64,000 nucleotides of DNA from assembly GCA_015200345.1 (NCBI GenBank), contig CP054187.1, positions 3,518,470 to 3,582,469 of the forward strand, given 5' to 3'. Shown here piece by piece: positions 45,260 to 54,748 of the stretch. Each line of letters begins with the position of its first letter. Position 1 is the first letter of the stretch. The notes under the pieces were generated by a model. The model worked only from the letters and a program-made list of their open reading frames with translations. It was not told where the DNA came from and ran no database searches. Source of the DNA: Planctomycetia bacterium. GTDB taxonomy: Bacteria; Planctomycetota; Phycisphaerae; UBA1845; UTPLA1. The translations under genes were made by a program, and so were the position numbers.

Positions 45260-45288
45260 TTGAGTAGCCAACCCCAGTACGTTATAAT
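45260..45288 (+). promoter_or_regulatory. Sigma70-like promoter for the beta-helix protein gene
   Basis: TTGAGT (45260-45265), a 17-bp spacer and consensus TATAAT (45283-45288), about 50 bases before the start codon. Confidence 0.6.
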
Positions 45289-45338
45289 GGCAGTCACGGG
45301 AGGCCTCTGGTTCAGTGCCGGAGGAAGGGTAGTGGGGC

Positions 45339-47186
45339 GTGCGAGCCGACACAAAGCCTGTTCGCATAGCTGCAAGATTGTGCCTGATTCGTGCAGCCCT
45401 TCTCTTTGGAGGGCTTGTTGGTGTCGGCGTGGCACACGCGCAGGCGCCGGGCGAGCTGTTCGTCGATGCGAATGCCTCCGGCTTGCAGGACGGCTCAAGC
45501 TGGGTGAATGCGTTTAAGGATCTCAATTCGGCGTTGGCACTGGCTGGGCCGGGTTCGCAGATCCTGGTCGCCGGCGGCACGTACAAGCCTGACGGGGGGA
45601 GCGGGAATCGTTCGGCGACGTTTGTCATTCCTGACGGCGTTGCCGTGACCGGGGGGTACGCCGGCAACGCCGGGGTCGATCCGTTTGATCGCGATCCGAT
45701 GGATTATGTCACCACGCTAAGCGGCGACATCGGCGTCCTGGGGGACTTAACGGATAACTCGTATCACGTCGTGACCGTTTCGGCCGGCGGGTCGCTGCGG
45801 GAATTAGACGGTTTGGTGATTGCCGGAGGCAACGCGAACGGAGTGTTTCCCGACGACGTCGGCAGCGCGATCCGGTGCCTGGGCCCGGCGGTGTTTCGAA
45901 ACTGCCTGATTCGTGACAGTCGCGGCGATAATGGCGGGGCGATTTCCATTCCACTGGGAGTGAATCCGGCGTTTGAGAATTGCACGTTCAACGGCAACAC
46001 GACCTTCGGCACCGGTGGCGCCGTGACCTTAAGCGGTGGCGGCGCGACGTTCACGGGCTGTGTCTTCGCGAACAACATAGCGGATTTTTCGGGCGGGGCG
46101 ATCGGCGGTTCGAACAGCTCCTTTACGTTGACCGATTGCACGTTCCTCGACAACTTCGCGGGGTTCTTCGGCGGCGCGGTGTATCACTTCTTCGGGTCGC
46201 CGCTGGTGACCAACTGCGTGTTTCAGGACAACGTGCAGTTGAATGACACGGTCCTCGGCAACGACGGCGGCGGGGCTTACTACAATGACCGGGGCAGTTC
46301 GGTGATTCGCCGGTGCCGCTTTTTCGACAATCTTGCCGCGGACGACGGAGGAGCGCTCTATGCGACCCAAGGCGTTACCACGGTCGAAGGGTGTCGATTC
46401 ATCAATAATCTCGCGGGGGATTACGGCGGAGCGATTCACAATCATCTGGGAAACCTGATTGTTCGAGATAGCGCTCTGGTCGCCAACACAGGCTTTGACC
46501 GCGGCGGCGGGATCTCCAATTCCAGCGCGTCGCTCACGGTCGAGGGCTGCACGATCGTCAGCAACCGGTGTTTCGTGAGCGGCGGCGCGGGCATTCATCA
46601 GCAGAACGGCGCGGGATTGATCCAGGGTGATATCCTCTGGTACAACCGCGATTTGAATGGTCAATCTGAAGCAGCACAGCTTAAGGTCGTCGGCCCGCTT
46701 CCGACCGTACGTTTCAACTGCATGCAGGGCTGGACCGGGCTGCTCGGCGGCATCGGCAACTTCAGTGGCAATCCGGACTTTGTCAATCTCAACGGCCCGG
46801 ATGGCACCGGCGGGACTGCTGACGATTGCGTGGAGATTTCAGTCGCGTCGCCCTGCATCAACGCCGGTGATCCGATTTTTCTGCCTGCTCCCGAGTCGAT
46901 GGAGATTGACGGCCAGCCTCGAGTTATGGGCTGCCGCGTCGATGTCGGCGCCGACGAGTTTCTCGTGGGGGATCCGGGCAGTGGTGATATGAACGGCGAC
47001 GGCCGGGTCGATGGGAAGGACATTCAACCGTTCGTCAGTGCGTTTCTGGGGATGGGGCCGGCGGCGTGGTATTGCGTGGCGGATCTGGATACGTCGGGGA
47101 TATTGGATTCGACGGATGTGGCGTTGATGGTCGACCTGCTCCTGACCCTGGAGCGGTCGGTACCGTCGCCGCTGAAGTCTTATTGA
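45339..47186 (+). CDS. Secreted parallel beta-helix (PMP-like) protein with dockerin-like tail
   Basis: A 615-aa protein starting at GTG 45339, with GGAGGAAGG upstream. A signal peptide (to ~AHA35) is followed by FVDANASGLQDGSSWVNAF, the usual entry of planctomycete beta-helix proteins, then GTYKPDGG and at least seven imperfect repeats of the form xxFxxNxAxxxGGAxxx (e.g. FANNIADFSGGAIGG, FLDNFAGFFGGAVY). These resemble chlamydial polymorphic outer-membrane repeats. The C-terminus is dockerin-like: GDMNGDGRVDGKDIQPF and DLDTSGILDSTDVALMV. It is likely a surface or extracellular adhesin-type protein. The last 152 bases overlap the M48 gene on the other strand. Confidence 0.88.
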   Translation: MRADTKPVRIAARLCLIRAALLFGGLVGVGVAHAQAPGELFVDANASGLQDGSSWVNAFKDLNSALALAGPGSQILVAGGTYKPDGGSGNRSATFVIPDGVAVTGGYAGNAGVDPFDRDPMDYVTTLSGDIGVLGDLTDNSYHVVTVSAGGSLRELDGLVIAGGNANGVFPDDVGSAIRCLGPAVFRNCLIRDSRGDNGGAISIPLGVNPAFENCTFNGNTTFGTGGAVTLSGGGATFTGCVFANNIADFSGGAIGGSNSSFTLTDCTFLDNFAGFFGGAVYHFFGSPLVTNCVFQDNVQLNDTVLGNDGGGAYYNDRGSSVIRRCRFFDNLAADDGGALYATQGVTTVEGCRFINNLAGDYGGAIHNHLGNLIVRDSALVANTGFDRGGGISNSSASLTVEGCTIVSNRCFVSGGAGIHQQNGAGLIQGDILWYNRDLNGQSEAAQLKVVGPLPTVRFNCMQGWTGLLGGIGNFSGNPDFVNLNGPDGTGGTADDCVEISVASPCINAGDPIFLPAPESMEIDGQPRVMGCRVDVGADEFLVGDPGSGDMNGDGRVDGKDIQPFVSAFLGMGPAAWYCVADLDTSGILDSTDVALMVDLLLTLERSVPSPLKSY

Positions 47187-48744
47187 TCGGCACGCGTTTC
47201 GTGGTGGTCCACGCATCGGAAACAAACGGCAAATAGATCCAGCCTGCGATCATCGTGCCAACCACGGCCGCGCCGATCAGGCCCACTTTAATGCCCACGA
47301 GCTGTCGCTCAAACCGCGCGAGGGCCGCGGGGCTGTTCAGGAAAGATTCCAGCAATCGGCAGCGCGACGCGATACTCCCGTGCCGCCAGCTTGGCGCGTC
47401 GCGGGCGATCCCGTTCAGATCGGCGATGCGGGTCAGCGTGCGGCCGAAGACGTTGGCGGCGGTCGTGCAGACCCCGGGGGCGGGCGACTTGCCGTGAACG
47501 CGGCAATGAGGCACGCACGACGCGATGTCGGGCGTGACGCACTGGACGCCGAAGAGATCGGCCTGCCGCTCGAACTTGCGTGACAGCCAGCCGAATGCAA
47601 AGAGCCAAAGCGCCAGCAGCACGGCGAGGCTGATGAATTCCAGCAAAGCGGGGTCGGTCACCCATCGCATGCGTTGCAGAGCGATGAAGGCGCCGCCGGC
47701 GAGGTACATGGTTACGAGAGCGAAAACACCGAATAGCGGCAGGTGCCAGTGGTGAACGTGGCCGGCCTCGTGCCCGAAGACGGCCTCGATTTCCTCGTCG
47801 TCAAGGTTCTCAAGCAATGCATCCGAGACCAGAATGTAGCGCATCGGCGGGACGAAGCCCACGACGGCGGCGTTGATCGTAGTGCCATGTGTCTGCCACA
47901 AGAGAATCTCGCGGTAACGCAGTCCGATGCGCCGGCAGGTCTCGACAAAGCGGCGTCGCAACGGGCCGTCCGGCAGGGGGCGCGTGGACCAGATGTGGCG
48001 GATCAGCACGGGCGAACAGAGAAGGATGAAAAACGACGCGATGCCGAGCAGGGCGTCGGCGGCATAGGCGTGCAGCTTGACTGGCAACCAGGTCCGAAAC
48101 AGCGGCGAAGGCTGGAACGTTCCGTCGGATTGAATCGGCTTGAGCAATTCCGTGAAATGCTTCACAAAGACGATCAGGATCATCGGCGCGGCGACCACGA
48201 GTATCTGATGACGACATTTATCGAGAAGATACGCGCCGAGGGCGACGTCCGGCTCGGTTCCGTGCGTGCGAGAATCATCGGCCACGTCGGCCTGGCGCAG
48301 GGCAACGTGGCGAATCGCACGCTCGACTGGGAAAAAAACAATCCATTGGAACAACACCGAGGCGAAGAACGGCGCGAGCATGACCAGTTCGTCGGCCAGC
48401 GGCCAGCGGTCCAGGCCCAGCGGCCCGCGTACAAAACGAGGCCACGGTGTCGCCAGGAGCAGGGCGCAAAGCAGGACCCCGTGAAGGAGGGAGAGGCCGA
48501 ACACCGCGTGCGAGAGCCGCGCGGCGCAGACTTCGGCGTGTCCGGCATCAGGATGCATCGCGGAATTCAACCAACGCCGCGCGGCGAGCGCCGCGCCGAA
48601 CGAAAACACGACGCAGGCCATGGCGGGGAGGACTGCCGGCAGGGGGTCGGAAAGCGAAGCACCCCCTTTGAAGAGTTGAAGCTCTGCGACCGGGAGATTG
48701 CCGCTAAGGACCAGGGCGAACGCGAGAATGATTAGGAAATGCAT
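47035..48744 (-). CDS. Membrane M48-type zinc metalloprotease
   Basis: A 569-aa membrane protein with about six or seven helices. The zinc motif HEAGH is at 325-329 (AVFGHEAGHVHHWH), and the downstream FERQADLFGV supplies the third ligand Glu392 and Asp396, as in HtpX/CAAX prenyl protease-like M48 enzymes. LLENLDDEEIEAVFGHE is a family block. It probably degrades damaged membrane proteins or processes exported ones. After the final helix (~510-525), a Pro/Thr-rich tail of ~45 residues runs to the stop at 47035; this tail is encoded opposite the dockerin of the beta-helix gene and is of doubtful function. The Shine-Dalgarno is weak. Confidence 0.88.
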   Translation of the reverse strand: MHFLIILAFALVLSGNLPVAELQLFKGGASLSDPLPAVLPAMACVVFSFGAALAARRWLNSAMHPDAGHAEVCAARLSHAVFGLSLLHGVLLCALLLATPWPRFVRGPLGLDRWPLADELVMLAPFFASVLFQWIVFFPVERAIRHVALRQADVADDSRTHGTEPDVALGAYLLDKCRHQILVVAAPMILIVFVKHFTELLKPIQSDGTFQPSPLFRTWLPVKLHAYAADALLGIASFFILLCSPVLIRHIWSTRPLPDGPLRRRFVETCRRIGLRYREILLWQTHGTTINAAVVGFVPPMRYILVSDALLENLDDEEIEAVFGHEAGHVHHWHLPLFGVFALVTMYLAGGAFIALQRMRWVTDPALLEFISLAVLLALWLFAFGWLSRKFERQADLFGVQCVTPDIASCVPHCRVHGKSPAPGVCTTAANVFGRTLTRIADLNGIARDAPSWRHGSIASRCRLLESFLNSPAALARFERQLVGIKVGLIGAAVVGTMIAGWIYLPFVSDAWTTTKRVPINKTSAATVPTAPGSGAGRPSTPHPSNPISPTYPDPPRNTTPPAPSPETH

Positions 48745-48962
48745 GCGTCCGTATCCCGGCTGGCGTGTAAAATAGCGTGCAACAGGAGGTTAGACGCGTG
48801 CGGGGCGGCGAGGGGGCCGCGGCCAATTCCGCAAGGATGAGTAATACGCATGCGCATGGCGTCGTTACAATCCTGTGAGGCCTGCCCCGTTGTCAGCGGG
48901 CGGCGATTGCGTTCATCATAGTGCACGGATCGCACTAATCAAAGAAACGGAGACCATCAACC

Positions 48963-49892
48963 ATGTCGGTTCGAACCAGCGTCTTGAGTTTAGCGGCGGT
49001 TTTGATTCTGGGGTCCGGGGTTTTCGCGCAGGATGGCCAACCTGCGGAAGAAGGCAAGGAGGTCATTGTGCCAGGCCCGGTCAAGCGGGAGCGGCGCGAG
49101 CGGCCACGGTTCAAGGAAATCGGTCGAGCGGATCCCGGTCTGGTGGCCGATGACATGGCCACGCGCCTGGCGCTGGACGAATCGCAAAAGGCGCAGGTCA
49201 TTCAGATGGTGGCGAATTTCCAAGCTCTGCAAAAAGACCTACGGCAGAAGTATCGCCCGTCGGACGAGAGCATGCAGCGGTTGCACGGAATCCGCGAGGA
49301 GATGAAAGCGGCGCAGGAGACGAAGGACGAGGCGAAGATGACCGCGCTGCTCGATGAGTTGAAAGCGATCCGCGCGAAGAACGATGAGCTGATGCGGCCG
49401 CTGTCGGAGCAGATCGAGGCGGCCAAGGCGGAACTGCACACGAATCTCGAAGGCCTGATGCGAGGCGAACAGCGCCAGAAGTTCGCGGCCTACTGGGAGA
49501 TGTACGGCGGTGATCGCAATCGCAAGCTGTCGATGGCGGCGCGCAGCCCGCAGGCGCTGAAGGCGCTGGTGGAGCGGCTGCCGGGTTTGAGCAGCCGGCA
49601 GAAAAACGACATCGACGCGGTGTTCAAAGCGTATTTTGAATCGAGCAAGCAGAATCGCCGCGTCGGGCGCGAGGCGGATGCGGCGGTGAAGAAGCTGTAC
49701 GACGACGTCGCAGCGCTGCTGACCGAGGAGCAGAAAACCAAGCTTGAGCAGCAGATGGGCGGCGGGCGCGGCCCGGGCGGTCGGGAAAAGCCTGGCGCGC
49801 CGGCCGCGGAAGCGGCCAAGGGCGATGCGCCGAAGGATGGCGCCGCCGGCGGCGAGGCGACCAAGACAGAGCCGCCATCATCCGGCGGTTGA
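48963..49892 (+). CDS. Secreted helical protein with LTxxQ-like repeats
   Basis: A 309-aa protein with a signal peptide (cleavage near FAQ23) and GGAG about 11 bases before the ATG. The body (~60-260) is almost all charged helix. LALDESQKAQVIQM and LLTEEQKTKLEQ are the Spy/CpxP-like LTxxQ motif, and between them LDELKAIRAKNDELMRPLSE suggests coiled coil. The C-terminus is Gly/Pro/Ala-rich and low in complexity. Proteins of this kind bind unfolded or stressed envelope proteins in other bacteria; here that role is only suggested. It overlaps the next convergent gene by 15 bases. Confidence 0.78.
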   Translation: MSVRTSVLSLAAVLILGSGVFAQDGQPAEEGKEVIVPGPVKRERRERPRFKEIGRADPGLVADDMATRLALDESQKAQVIQMVANFQALQKDLRQKYRPSDESMQRLHGIREEMKAAQETKDEAKMTALLDELKAIRAKNDELMRPLSEQIEAAKAELHTNLEGLMRGEQRQKFAAYWEMYGGDRNRKLSMAARSPQALKALVERLPGLSSRQKNDIDAVFKAYFESSKQNRRVGREADAAVKKLYDDVAALLTEEQKTKLEQQMGGGRGPGGREKPGAPAAEAAKGDAPKDGAAGGEATKTEPPSSGG

Positions 49893-50387
49893 TTCACCGG
49901 CTTGTGTTCGATCGGCGGTGCGCAGGGCCTCGACGATTTCCAGGAGGCCGTCGCGCGCCTGAATCTGAATCGTGTTTTCGTCGATTTCCCATTTCCCCTC
50001 TGGCGGTCGATCGTGCGTCGTGAGGTAGAAGTACTCCACTGCGCCCAGGCCGCCGCCTGGAATATAGACACCATACTTTTTAATGCCGTCCCAGGGCAGG
50101 GTGATCGTGCGCGTCAGCGTGACGAACCGCGCGCCCTTCGGCGATAGCACCAGCCGCCGCACGTAGCCGCGGATCAGCCCGTGAACGGTCAGCAGCACGA
50201 CCAGCCCGGCCGTGGCCTTCATCCAACGCGGCGTCGGATTGATCAGCAGGAACCCCTGCAAGACACAGATCGGCAGCATTACCATAAGATAAATGCGCAG
50301 CGGCGTGCGCAGATAGGGCCAGCTCGTGCAAAGGAGTGACCGGGCGCGATCGGCGGTTCGTGCAGCAGATTCGGGGCGTGAGTTCAT
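49878..50387 (-). CDS. Membrane protein with PH-like domain, unknown function
   Basis: A 169-aa protein if started at 50387 (MNSRPESAARTADRARSLL); an ATG eight codons upstream is possible, and neither has a clear Shine-Dalgarno. Two transmembrane helices (~33-53 and ~58-75) are followed by a beta-rich cytosolic region (LVLSPKGARFVTLTRTITLP, WDGIKKYGVYIPG) that resembles PH-like domains of small bacterial membrane proteins. No family is certain. Confidence 0.6.
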   Translation of the reverse strand: MNSRPESAARTADRARSLLCTSWPYLRTPLRIYLMVMLPICVLQGFLLINPTPRWMKATAGLVVLLTVHGLIRGYVRRLVLSPKGARFVTLTRTITLPWDGIKKYGVYIPGGGLGAVEYFYLTTHDRPPEGKWEIDENTIQIQARDGLLEIVEALRTADRTQAGESTAG

Positions 50388-50498
50388 AGCGTGCGGCGCG
50401 GGCCAAGTCATGCAACATGCAACACGAAGCGGCTTGAGCAACCGACAACCCGGGTCGTGCAGCGAACCCGCCGGAGCCGCTGGCCCGCTGCGATTGCG

Positions 50499-50783
50499 TC
50501 AATGCTCGTAATACGTGTGCGACGGCCGGCCGGCGAGAATCTGCTCCTTGCCCCAGTTGGCGACGGCGCGGAACGCGTCGGACCCGATGAAACCCTCGAA
50601 TGCCGCGCGGTCGCTCCAGTCGGAGAGGATCACGTACGATTGCGGATCGTCGATATCGCGGCACATGCGCGTGGCCGTGTGACCGGCGATGCCCGACATG
50701 GCCTTGATCACGTTGCGAAAAGCCGTTTCAAAAACACCTTCCTTGCCGGGGATGACTTTGTAATTCATGCCGATGGTGACCAT
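50499..50783 (-). CDS. Antibiotic biosynthesis monooxygenase (ABM)-fold protein
   Basis: A 94-aa protein starting at 50783, with GGAGG five bases upstream. The single ABM/dimeric alpha-beta barrel domain shows NYKVIPGKEGVFETAFRNVI, CRDIDDPQSYVILSDWSD and FEGFIGSDAFRAV, with the usual spacing of the strand-helix-strand units. The name reflects the fold; members include heme-degrading enzymes and small stress-related oxygenases, so no specific reaction is assigned. Confidence 0.82.
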   Translation of the reverse strand: MVTIGMNYKVIPGKEGVFETAFRNVIKAMSGIAGHTATRMCRDIDDPQSYVILSDWSDRAAFEGFIGSDAFRAVANWGKEQILAGRPSHTYYEH

Positions 50784-50937
50784 GTTGCCTCCGATTGCCC
50801 GCGGGTCGAGGGTGTCGCCGCGTGAAATGCGCTCGCGCGATTTCGAATCGGTCGCGCGTTCACAGGCCGGGATTGTACGAGATTCGCCGCGACCCCGCCA
50901 AACGGCAAGCCGCGCGGGTGCGTGGCCGTGCCGCTGC

Positions 50938-50966
50938 TTGACGCCCTCCGGCCGCACCGGACAATA
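50938..50966 (+). promoter_or_regulatory. Sigma70-like promoter candidate for tRNA-Ser
   Basis: TTGACG (50938-50943), a 17-bp spacer and ACAATA (50961-50966). The predicted start is about a dozen bases before the tRNA. Confidence 0.35.
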
Positions 50967-50984
50967 GGGCGGCAGCAATCACCT

Positions 50985-51073
50985 GGAGAGGTGTCCGAGT
51001 GGCTGAAGGTGCATGCTTGGAAAGCATGTGTACGGGTCAAACCGTACCGGGGGTTCGAATCCCCCCCTCTCCG
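50985..51073 (+). tRNA. tRNA-Ser (GGA)
   Basis: The acceptor arm GGAGAGG pairs with CCTCTCC. The anticodon loop TTGGAAA carries GGA. A long variable arm (TACGGGTCAAACCGTA) is typical of serine tRNA, the T loop is GGTTCGAATCC, and the discriminator is G73. The 3' CCA is not encoded. Confidence 0.95.
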
Positions 51074-51235
51074 TTTCAATCAAGGCGATCATGGGGCAAG
51101 GTCCTGTATCCGCCGCAGCAGCTTGATTTGCGCGAGGTGATTCCGGGCGCGCACATTCGACGAGGATAGTCATGGCGGATTTAAGTGGAGCCGCAGGATC
51201 CATAGGGTGTTTGGCACCCGTCGCGGCGGTTGAAT

Positions 51236-51254
51236 CACAGGCGAGACGCCTGTG
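51236..51254. repeat. Perfect short hairpin CACAGGCG-AGA-CGCCTGTG
   Basis: An 8-bp perfect stem with a 3-base loop, in the 257-bp gap after tRNA-Ser. No T-run follows, so it is not a classical terminator. It may be a copy of a dispersed palindrome. Confidence 0.6.
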
Positions 51255-51330
51255 CCACTGGTGAATGCTAATAGCGGCTTCACTTCAGTGCGTTGAATCG
51301 CTCGCGCGCCGTGCTTGCCCTAAGAATTCC

Positions 51331-54300
51331 TCATTCTTCCATCTCCCATTTCGGCACGCGGCCGGGCGTCCACGGGGCGCCGGCGGCTTCGAGTTTGGCT
51401 TCCAGCGCGGGGAGGTCGGTCTCGATAAGTTTCGTGAGGTCGGCTAGCAGCGGGGCGAACTCCTCGCCGGCGAAGCGATAGGCGTCGCGCTGCGTCTGCG
51501 TCGGCGGACTGGTGGCGTACCAGAGGCTGTTCACGGCGTCTTCCACGCGCTCACTGATCGACGTGGGCGTCGGCTCGTTGCGCTTGCCCAGCGTGGAATC
51601 GCCGCGGAGTTTCGTGACGAGTCCCTTCAGCCGCAGGTCCATCGCCCGCACGTCGCCCAGCAGGGTCGGGTCGGCGTCGGGCGTATCGGCGATCGCTTTG
51701 CGAAGGTGTTGCAGGCGCGTGTCGGCTTCGGAGGCGGCGCGGGAGGCGCCCTGCACGGCGCGTTGCAGGCGGGAGAACTTCCGTTTGAAGGCGATCAGCT
51801 CCGGCTGGTTTGGATCGACGAATGTCGCGTTGTCCAGCGCGACGACGGTGAACGTCTGCGGCCCGGCCAGCGTGGTGACGGTGCCGTCGACTTCCTTCAC
51901 GAGCGTTGCCGTGTACGGCCCCGGCAGCGCGAGCGGGCCGGCGGGTTGAACGTCCCACGGGTCGAGGTCCGGCCCGCCCGACAGGCTGACCGGCCGTGCC
52001 GAAGGATAACGCAGGTCCCAGTTCGCGCGGTGGATACCCTTGTCGCGCTTACAGGGGACGCGGCGGAGCGTTTTGCCGTCGCGGTCCTGAATGACCATGA
52101 AGACCTGCGGCTCTTTTTCCTGATCCTCGGCGCGAAGCTCGTCCATCGTCGGCAGGGGGACATCCTTGCCGTCCTTCAGGGCCTTCTTTTCTGCTTCCTT
52201 GCGCCTTTCCTTGCGAGAGGTGATTTTCTCCTTCAGGTAATAGGTGAACACCGCGCCGAAGGGCGGATTGGGGGCCGCGAAGTACGACGCGCCCATCCAG
52301 CCGCGCCCCTTCAGGCCGCCGAGCCGGCTCGACGGAATGTATCGCAGCGCGGGTTTGATCGGGAACAGGTGCGCGTCCTTGCCGAGGGTTTCAGGCGTGC
52401 AACTGCGCAGCGGTGAGTAGTCGTCGAGAATGAAGAGACCGCGTCCGAAGCTGGCGAGCGCGAGGTCGTTTTCGCGGCGCTGCACGGCGATATCGCGGAT
52501 GGCGATGGTCGGCAGGTCGCCTTTGAGTTTGACCCATTTCGTGCCGCCGTCGAGTGTCACGAAGACGCCGAACTCCGTCCCGGTGAAGAGCATCTGCGGG
52601 TTTTCGTGATCCTCGGCGACGCTGTAAACGATGTTGCGCTCGGGCAAATCGCCCGCGACGTTGACCCAGTTCTTGCCGCGGTCCGGGCTGCGCAGCAGGT
52701 ACGGCTTGAAGTCGCCGTTCTTGTGATTGTCGAACGCGGCGTAGACCGTGCCGGCTTCGTGCATCGACGCCAGCAGGCAGCTCACGTACGACATCTCCGG
52801 CACGCCGGGGAAACGCTCGATCTTCTGCCAGGTGTCGCCGCCGTCCTGCGTGACCTGCACCAGCCCGTCGTCGGTGCCGACGTAGAGCGTCTTTTCATCC
52901 CTTGGGGATTCGCAGAGCGAGACGATGTTGCCGTAGAAAGACGTGGAAGCGTGCTTGGCGACGGCGTCCGCCGGCTGGATGCGGCCCATCACTTTCAGCT
53001 TGTTGCGGTCGATCTGTCGCGTGAGGTCCGGGCTGATCGCCTTCCAGGCGTTGCCCTGATCGTCGGAGCGAAAAAGGATGTTCGCCGCGAAGTACAGCCG
53101 CTTGTGATCGAAACTGCTGATGATCAGTGGCGAATCCCAGTTGAAGCGCAGCGGCGGCTGGCCGGGGGCCTCGCGCGGTCGGATGTCGATGGTCTGGCCG
53201 CTCTTGCGATCGTGGCGCACAAGTCCGCCGTATTGCCAGAGGCTGTAAACGATGTTGGGGTCTTCGGTGTCGACGCGGGTGACGAAGCCGTCGCCGCCGA
53301 CGGTGACAAACCAGTGTTCGTTGGTGATGCCGGCGCGATCGAACGTCCGCGAGGGAGCACCCATCGTGTTGTTGTCCTGCGTGCCGCCGTAGATGTAATA
53401 GAAAGGCGTCGAATGATCGACGGCCACGCGGTAGAACTGCGTAACGGGCAGGTTGTGCTTGTAGTGCCACGTCTCACCGCGGTCGAAGCTCTCATAGACG
53501 CCGCCGTCGCAGCCGACCAGCAGGTAGTTCGTGTCGTTCGGATCGATCCACAGGGCGTGATCGTCGACGTGGCGGTCGGTGTTGGGCACGCGGCGGAAGG
53601 TCTTGCCGCCGTCCTCGGTGCGATGCATGAAGGTGTCGAGCGAATAGACCACGTCGACGTTTTTCGGGTCGGCGACGATCTCGTTGTAATACATGGGGGA
53701 CGTCGCGATGTAATCGCTGCGTTTTTCCCACGTCTCGCCGCGATCGGTCGAGCGGAAGACGCCGCTCTTGTCCTCGGCTGCTTCGACGATCGCGTAAACG
53801 ATGTCCGGATTGGCGGGAGAAACAGCGAGGCCGATGCGGCCCAGATCGACGTCGGGCAGGCCCTTGTTGATCTTGCGCCAGGTCTCGCCGCCGTCGGTGG
53901 ACTTGTAGACGGCTGATTCCGGGCCGCCGTCGATGAGCGTCCAGACGTGGCGGCGGCGCTGATAGGCCGTGGCGTAGAGGGTGTTCGGATCGCGCGGGTC
54001 AATGTGAACCTCGTTCGCGCCGGTGTCGTGGCTGATGAAGAGCACGCGTTTCCAAGTCGCGCCGCCATCGGTCGTCTTGAAGACGCCGCGATCGCCGCCG
54101 GCGCTCCAAAGCGGCCCCTGCGCCGCGACCCAGACGGTGTTGGAATCCTTCGGATGGACGACGATTCGTCCGATGTGCTCGGACTCCTTCAGGCCCATGT
54201 TCTGCCAGCTTTGGCCGCCGTCGCGCGAGCGATAGACGCCGTCGCCGAACGAGACGCTGCGCTGACTGTTGTTCTCGCCGGTGCCGACCCAGACGACGTT

Positions 54301-54639
54301 GGGGTTCGACGGATCAAGTGCGATGCAGCCGATGGAGTACGAACCTTCGCCGTCAAAGATCGGCTTCCAGGTCGTGCCGCTGTTCGTCGTTTTCCAGACG
54401 CCCCCGGAAGCAACGGCCACGTAGTACGTCGAGCGATTGTCAGGATGCACGGCGAAGTCCCCGACGCGACCGGACGACAGGGCCGGTCCGACGCAGCGGA
54501 ACTTGAGACCGGCGGCGGTCTCGGCGGTCAGCTCGGCCTTCTCGGCGGGCTGGGTTGTCGCGGCTTGAGTCGTCGCGGCGGGAGCGTCTGCACTGGCTGA
54601 GAATGCAAGCGTGAAGACGAGCGGAATCGCTGCGAACAT
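51331..54639 (-). CDS. Large secreted BNR/sortilin-like beta-propeller protein
   Basis: A 1102-aa protein starting at 54639, with AGGAG ten bases upstream. A signal peptide is followed by an Ala/Thr-rich linker and then about ten BNR/Asp-box-like repeats over ~50-720. Examples are GGVWKTTNSGTTWKPIF, GVYRSRDGGQSWQNM, GVFKTTDGGATWKRV, VYESFDRGETWHYK and VQVTQDGGDTWQKI. This is the VPS10/sortilin-like propeller of many exported proteins of environmental bacteria. The ~380 C-terminal residues contain YLKEKITSRKERRKEAEKKA, an Ig-like segment and a helical hairpin. Such proteins are often called glycosyl hydrolases without proof; the role is unknown. Confidence 0.85.
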   Translation of the reverse strand: MFAAIPLVFTLAFSASADAPAATTQAATTQPAEKAELTAETAAGLKFRCVGPALSSGRVGDFAVHPDNRSTYYVAVASGGVWKTTNSGTTWKPIFDGEGSYSIGCIALDPSNPNVVWVGTGENNSQRSVSFGDGVYRSRDGGQSWQNMGLKESEHIGRIVVHPKDSNTVWVAAQGPLWSAGGDRGVFKTTDGGATWKRVLFISHDTGANEVHIDPRDPNTLYATAYQRRRHVWTLIDGGPESAVYKSTDGGETWRKINKGLPDVDLGRIGLAVSPANPDIVYAIVEAAEDKSGVFRSTDRGETWEKRSDYIATSPMYYNEIVADPKNVDVVYSLDTFMHRTEDGGKTFRRVPNTDRHVDDHALWIDPNDTNYLLVGCDGGVYESFDRGETWHYKHNLPVTQFYRVAVDHSTPFYYIYGGTQDNNTMGAPSRTFDRAGITNEHWFVTVGGDGFVTRVDTEDPNIVYSLWQYGGLVRHDRKSGQTIDIRPREAPGQPPLRFNWDSPLIISSFDHKRLYFAANILFRSDDQGNAWKAISPDLTRQIDRNKLKVMGRIQPADAVAKHASTSFYGNIVSLCESPRDEKTLYVGTDDGLVQVTQDGGDTWQKIERFPGVPEMSYVSCLLASMHEAGTVYAAFDNHKNGDFKPYLLRSPDRGKNWVNVAGDLPERNIVYSVAEDHENPQMLFTGTEFGVFVTLDGGTKWVKLKGDLPTIAIRDIAVQRRENDLALASFGRGLFILDDYSPLRSCTPETLGKDAHLFPIKPALRYIPSSRLGGLKGRGWMGASYFAAPNPPFGAVFTYYLKEKITSRKERRKEAEKKALKDGKDVPLPTMDELRAEDQEKEPQVFMVIQDRDGKTLRRVPCKRDKGIHRANWDLRYPSARPVSLSGGPDLDPWDVQPAGPLALPGPYTATLVKEVDGTVTTLAGPQTFTVVALDNATFVDPNQPELIAFKRKFSRLQRAVQGASRAASEADTRLQHLRKAIADTPDADPTLLGDVRAMDLRLKGLVTKLRGDSTLGKRNEPTPTSISERVEDAVNSLWYATSPPTQTQRDAYRFAGEEFAPLLADLTKLIETDLPALEAKLEAAGAPWTPGRVPKWEMEE

Positions 54640-54748
54640 GGGTGAAGACTCCTCGGTCGGCGCGCGACAAGTCCGGTCGCGCGATGCGTGGCACGCATTG
54701 CAGTATATCGGCACAAGGCGGATGGCCCGCGTGCCGGCGGTTGTTGAA

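Noticed and set aside
52606..53916. 436-codon plus-strand frame opposite the BNR protein
   Set aside because: It is a shadow of the repeat-rich propeller gene, with no motif of its own.
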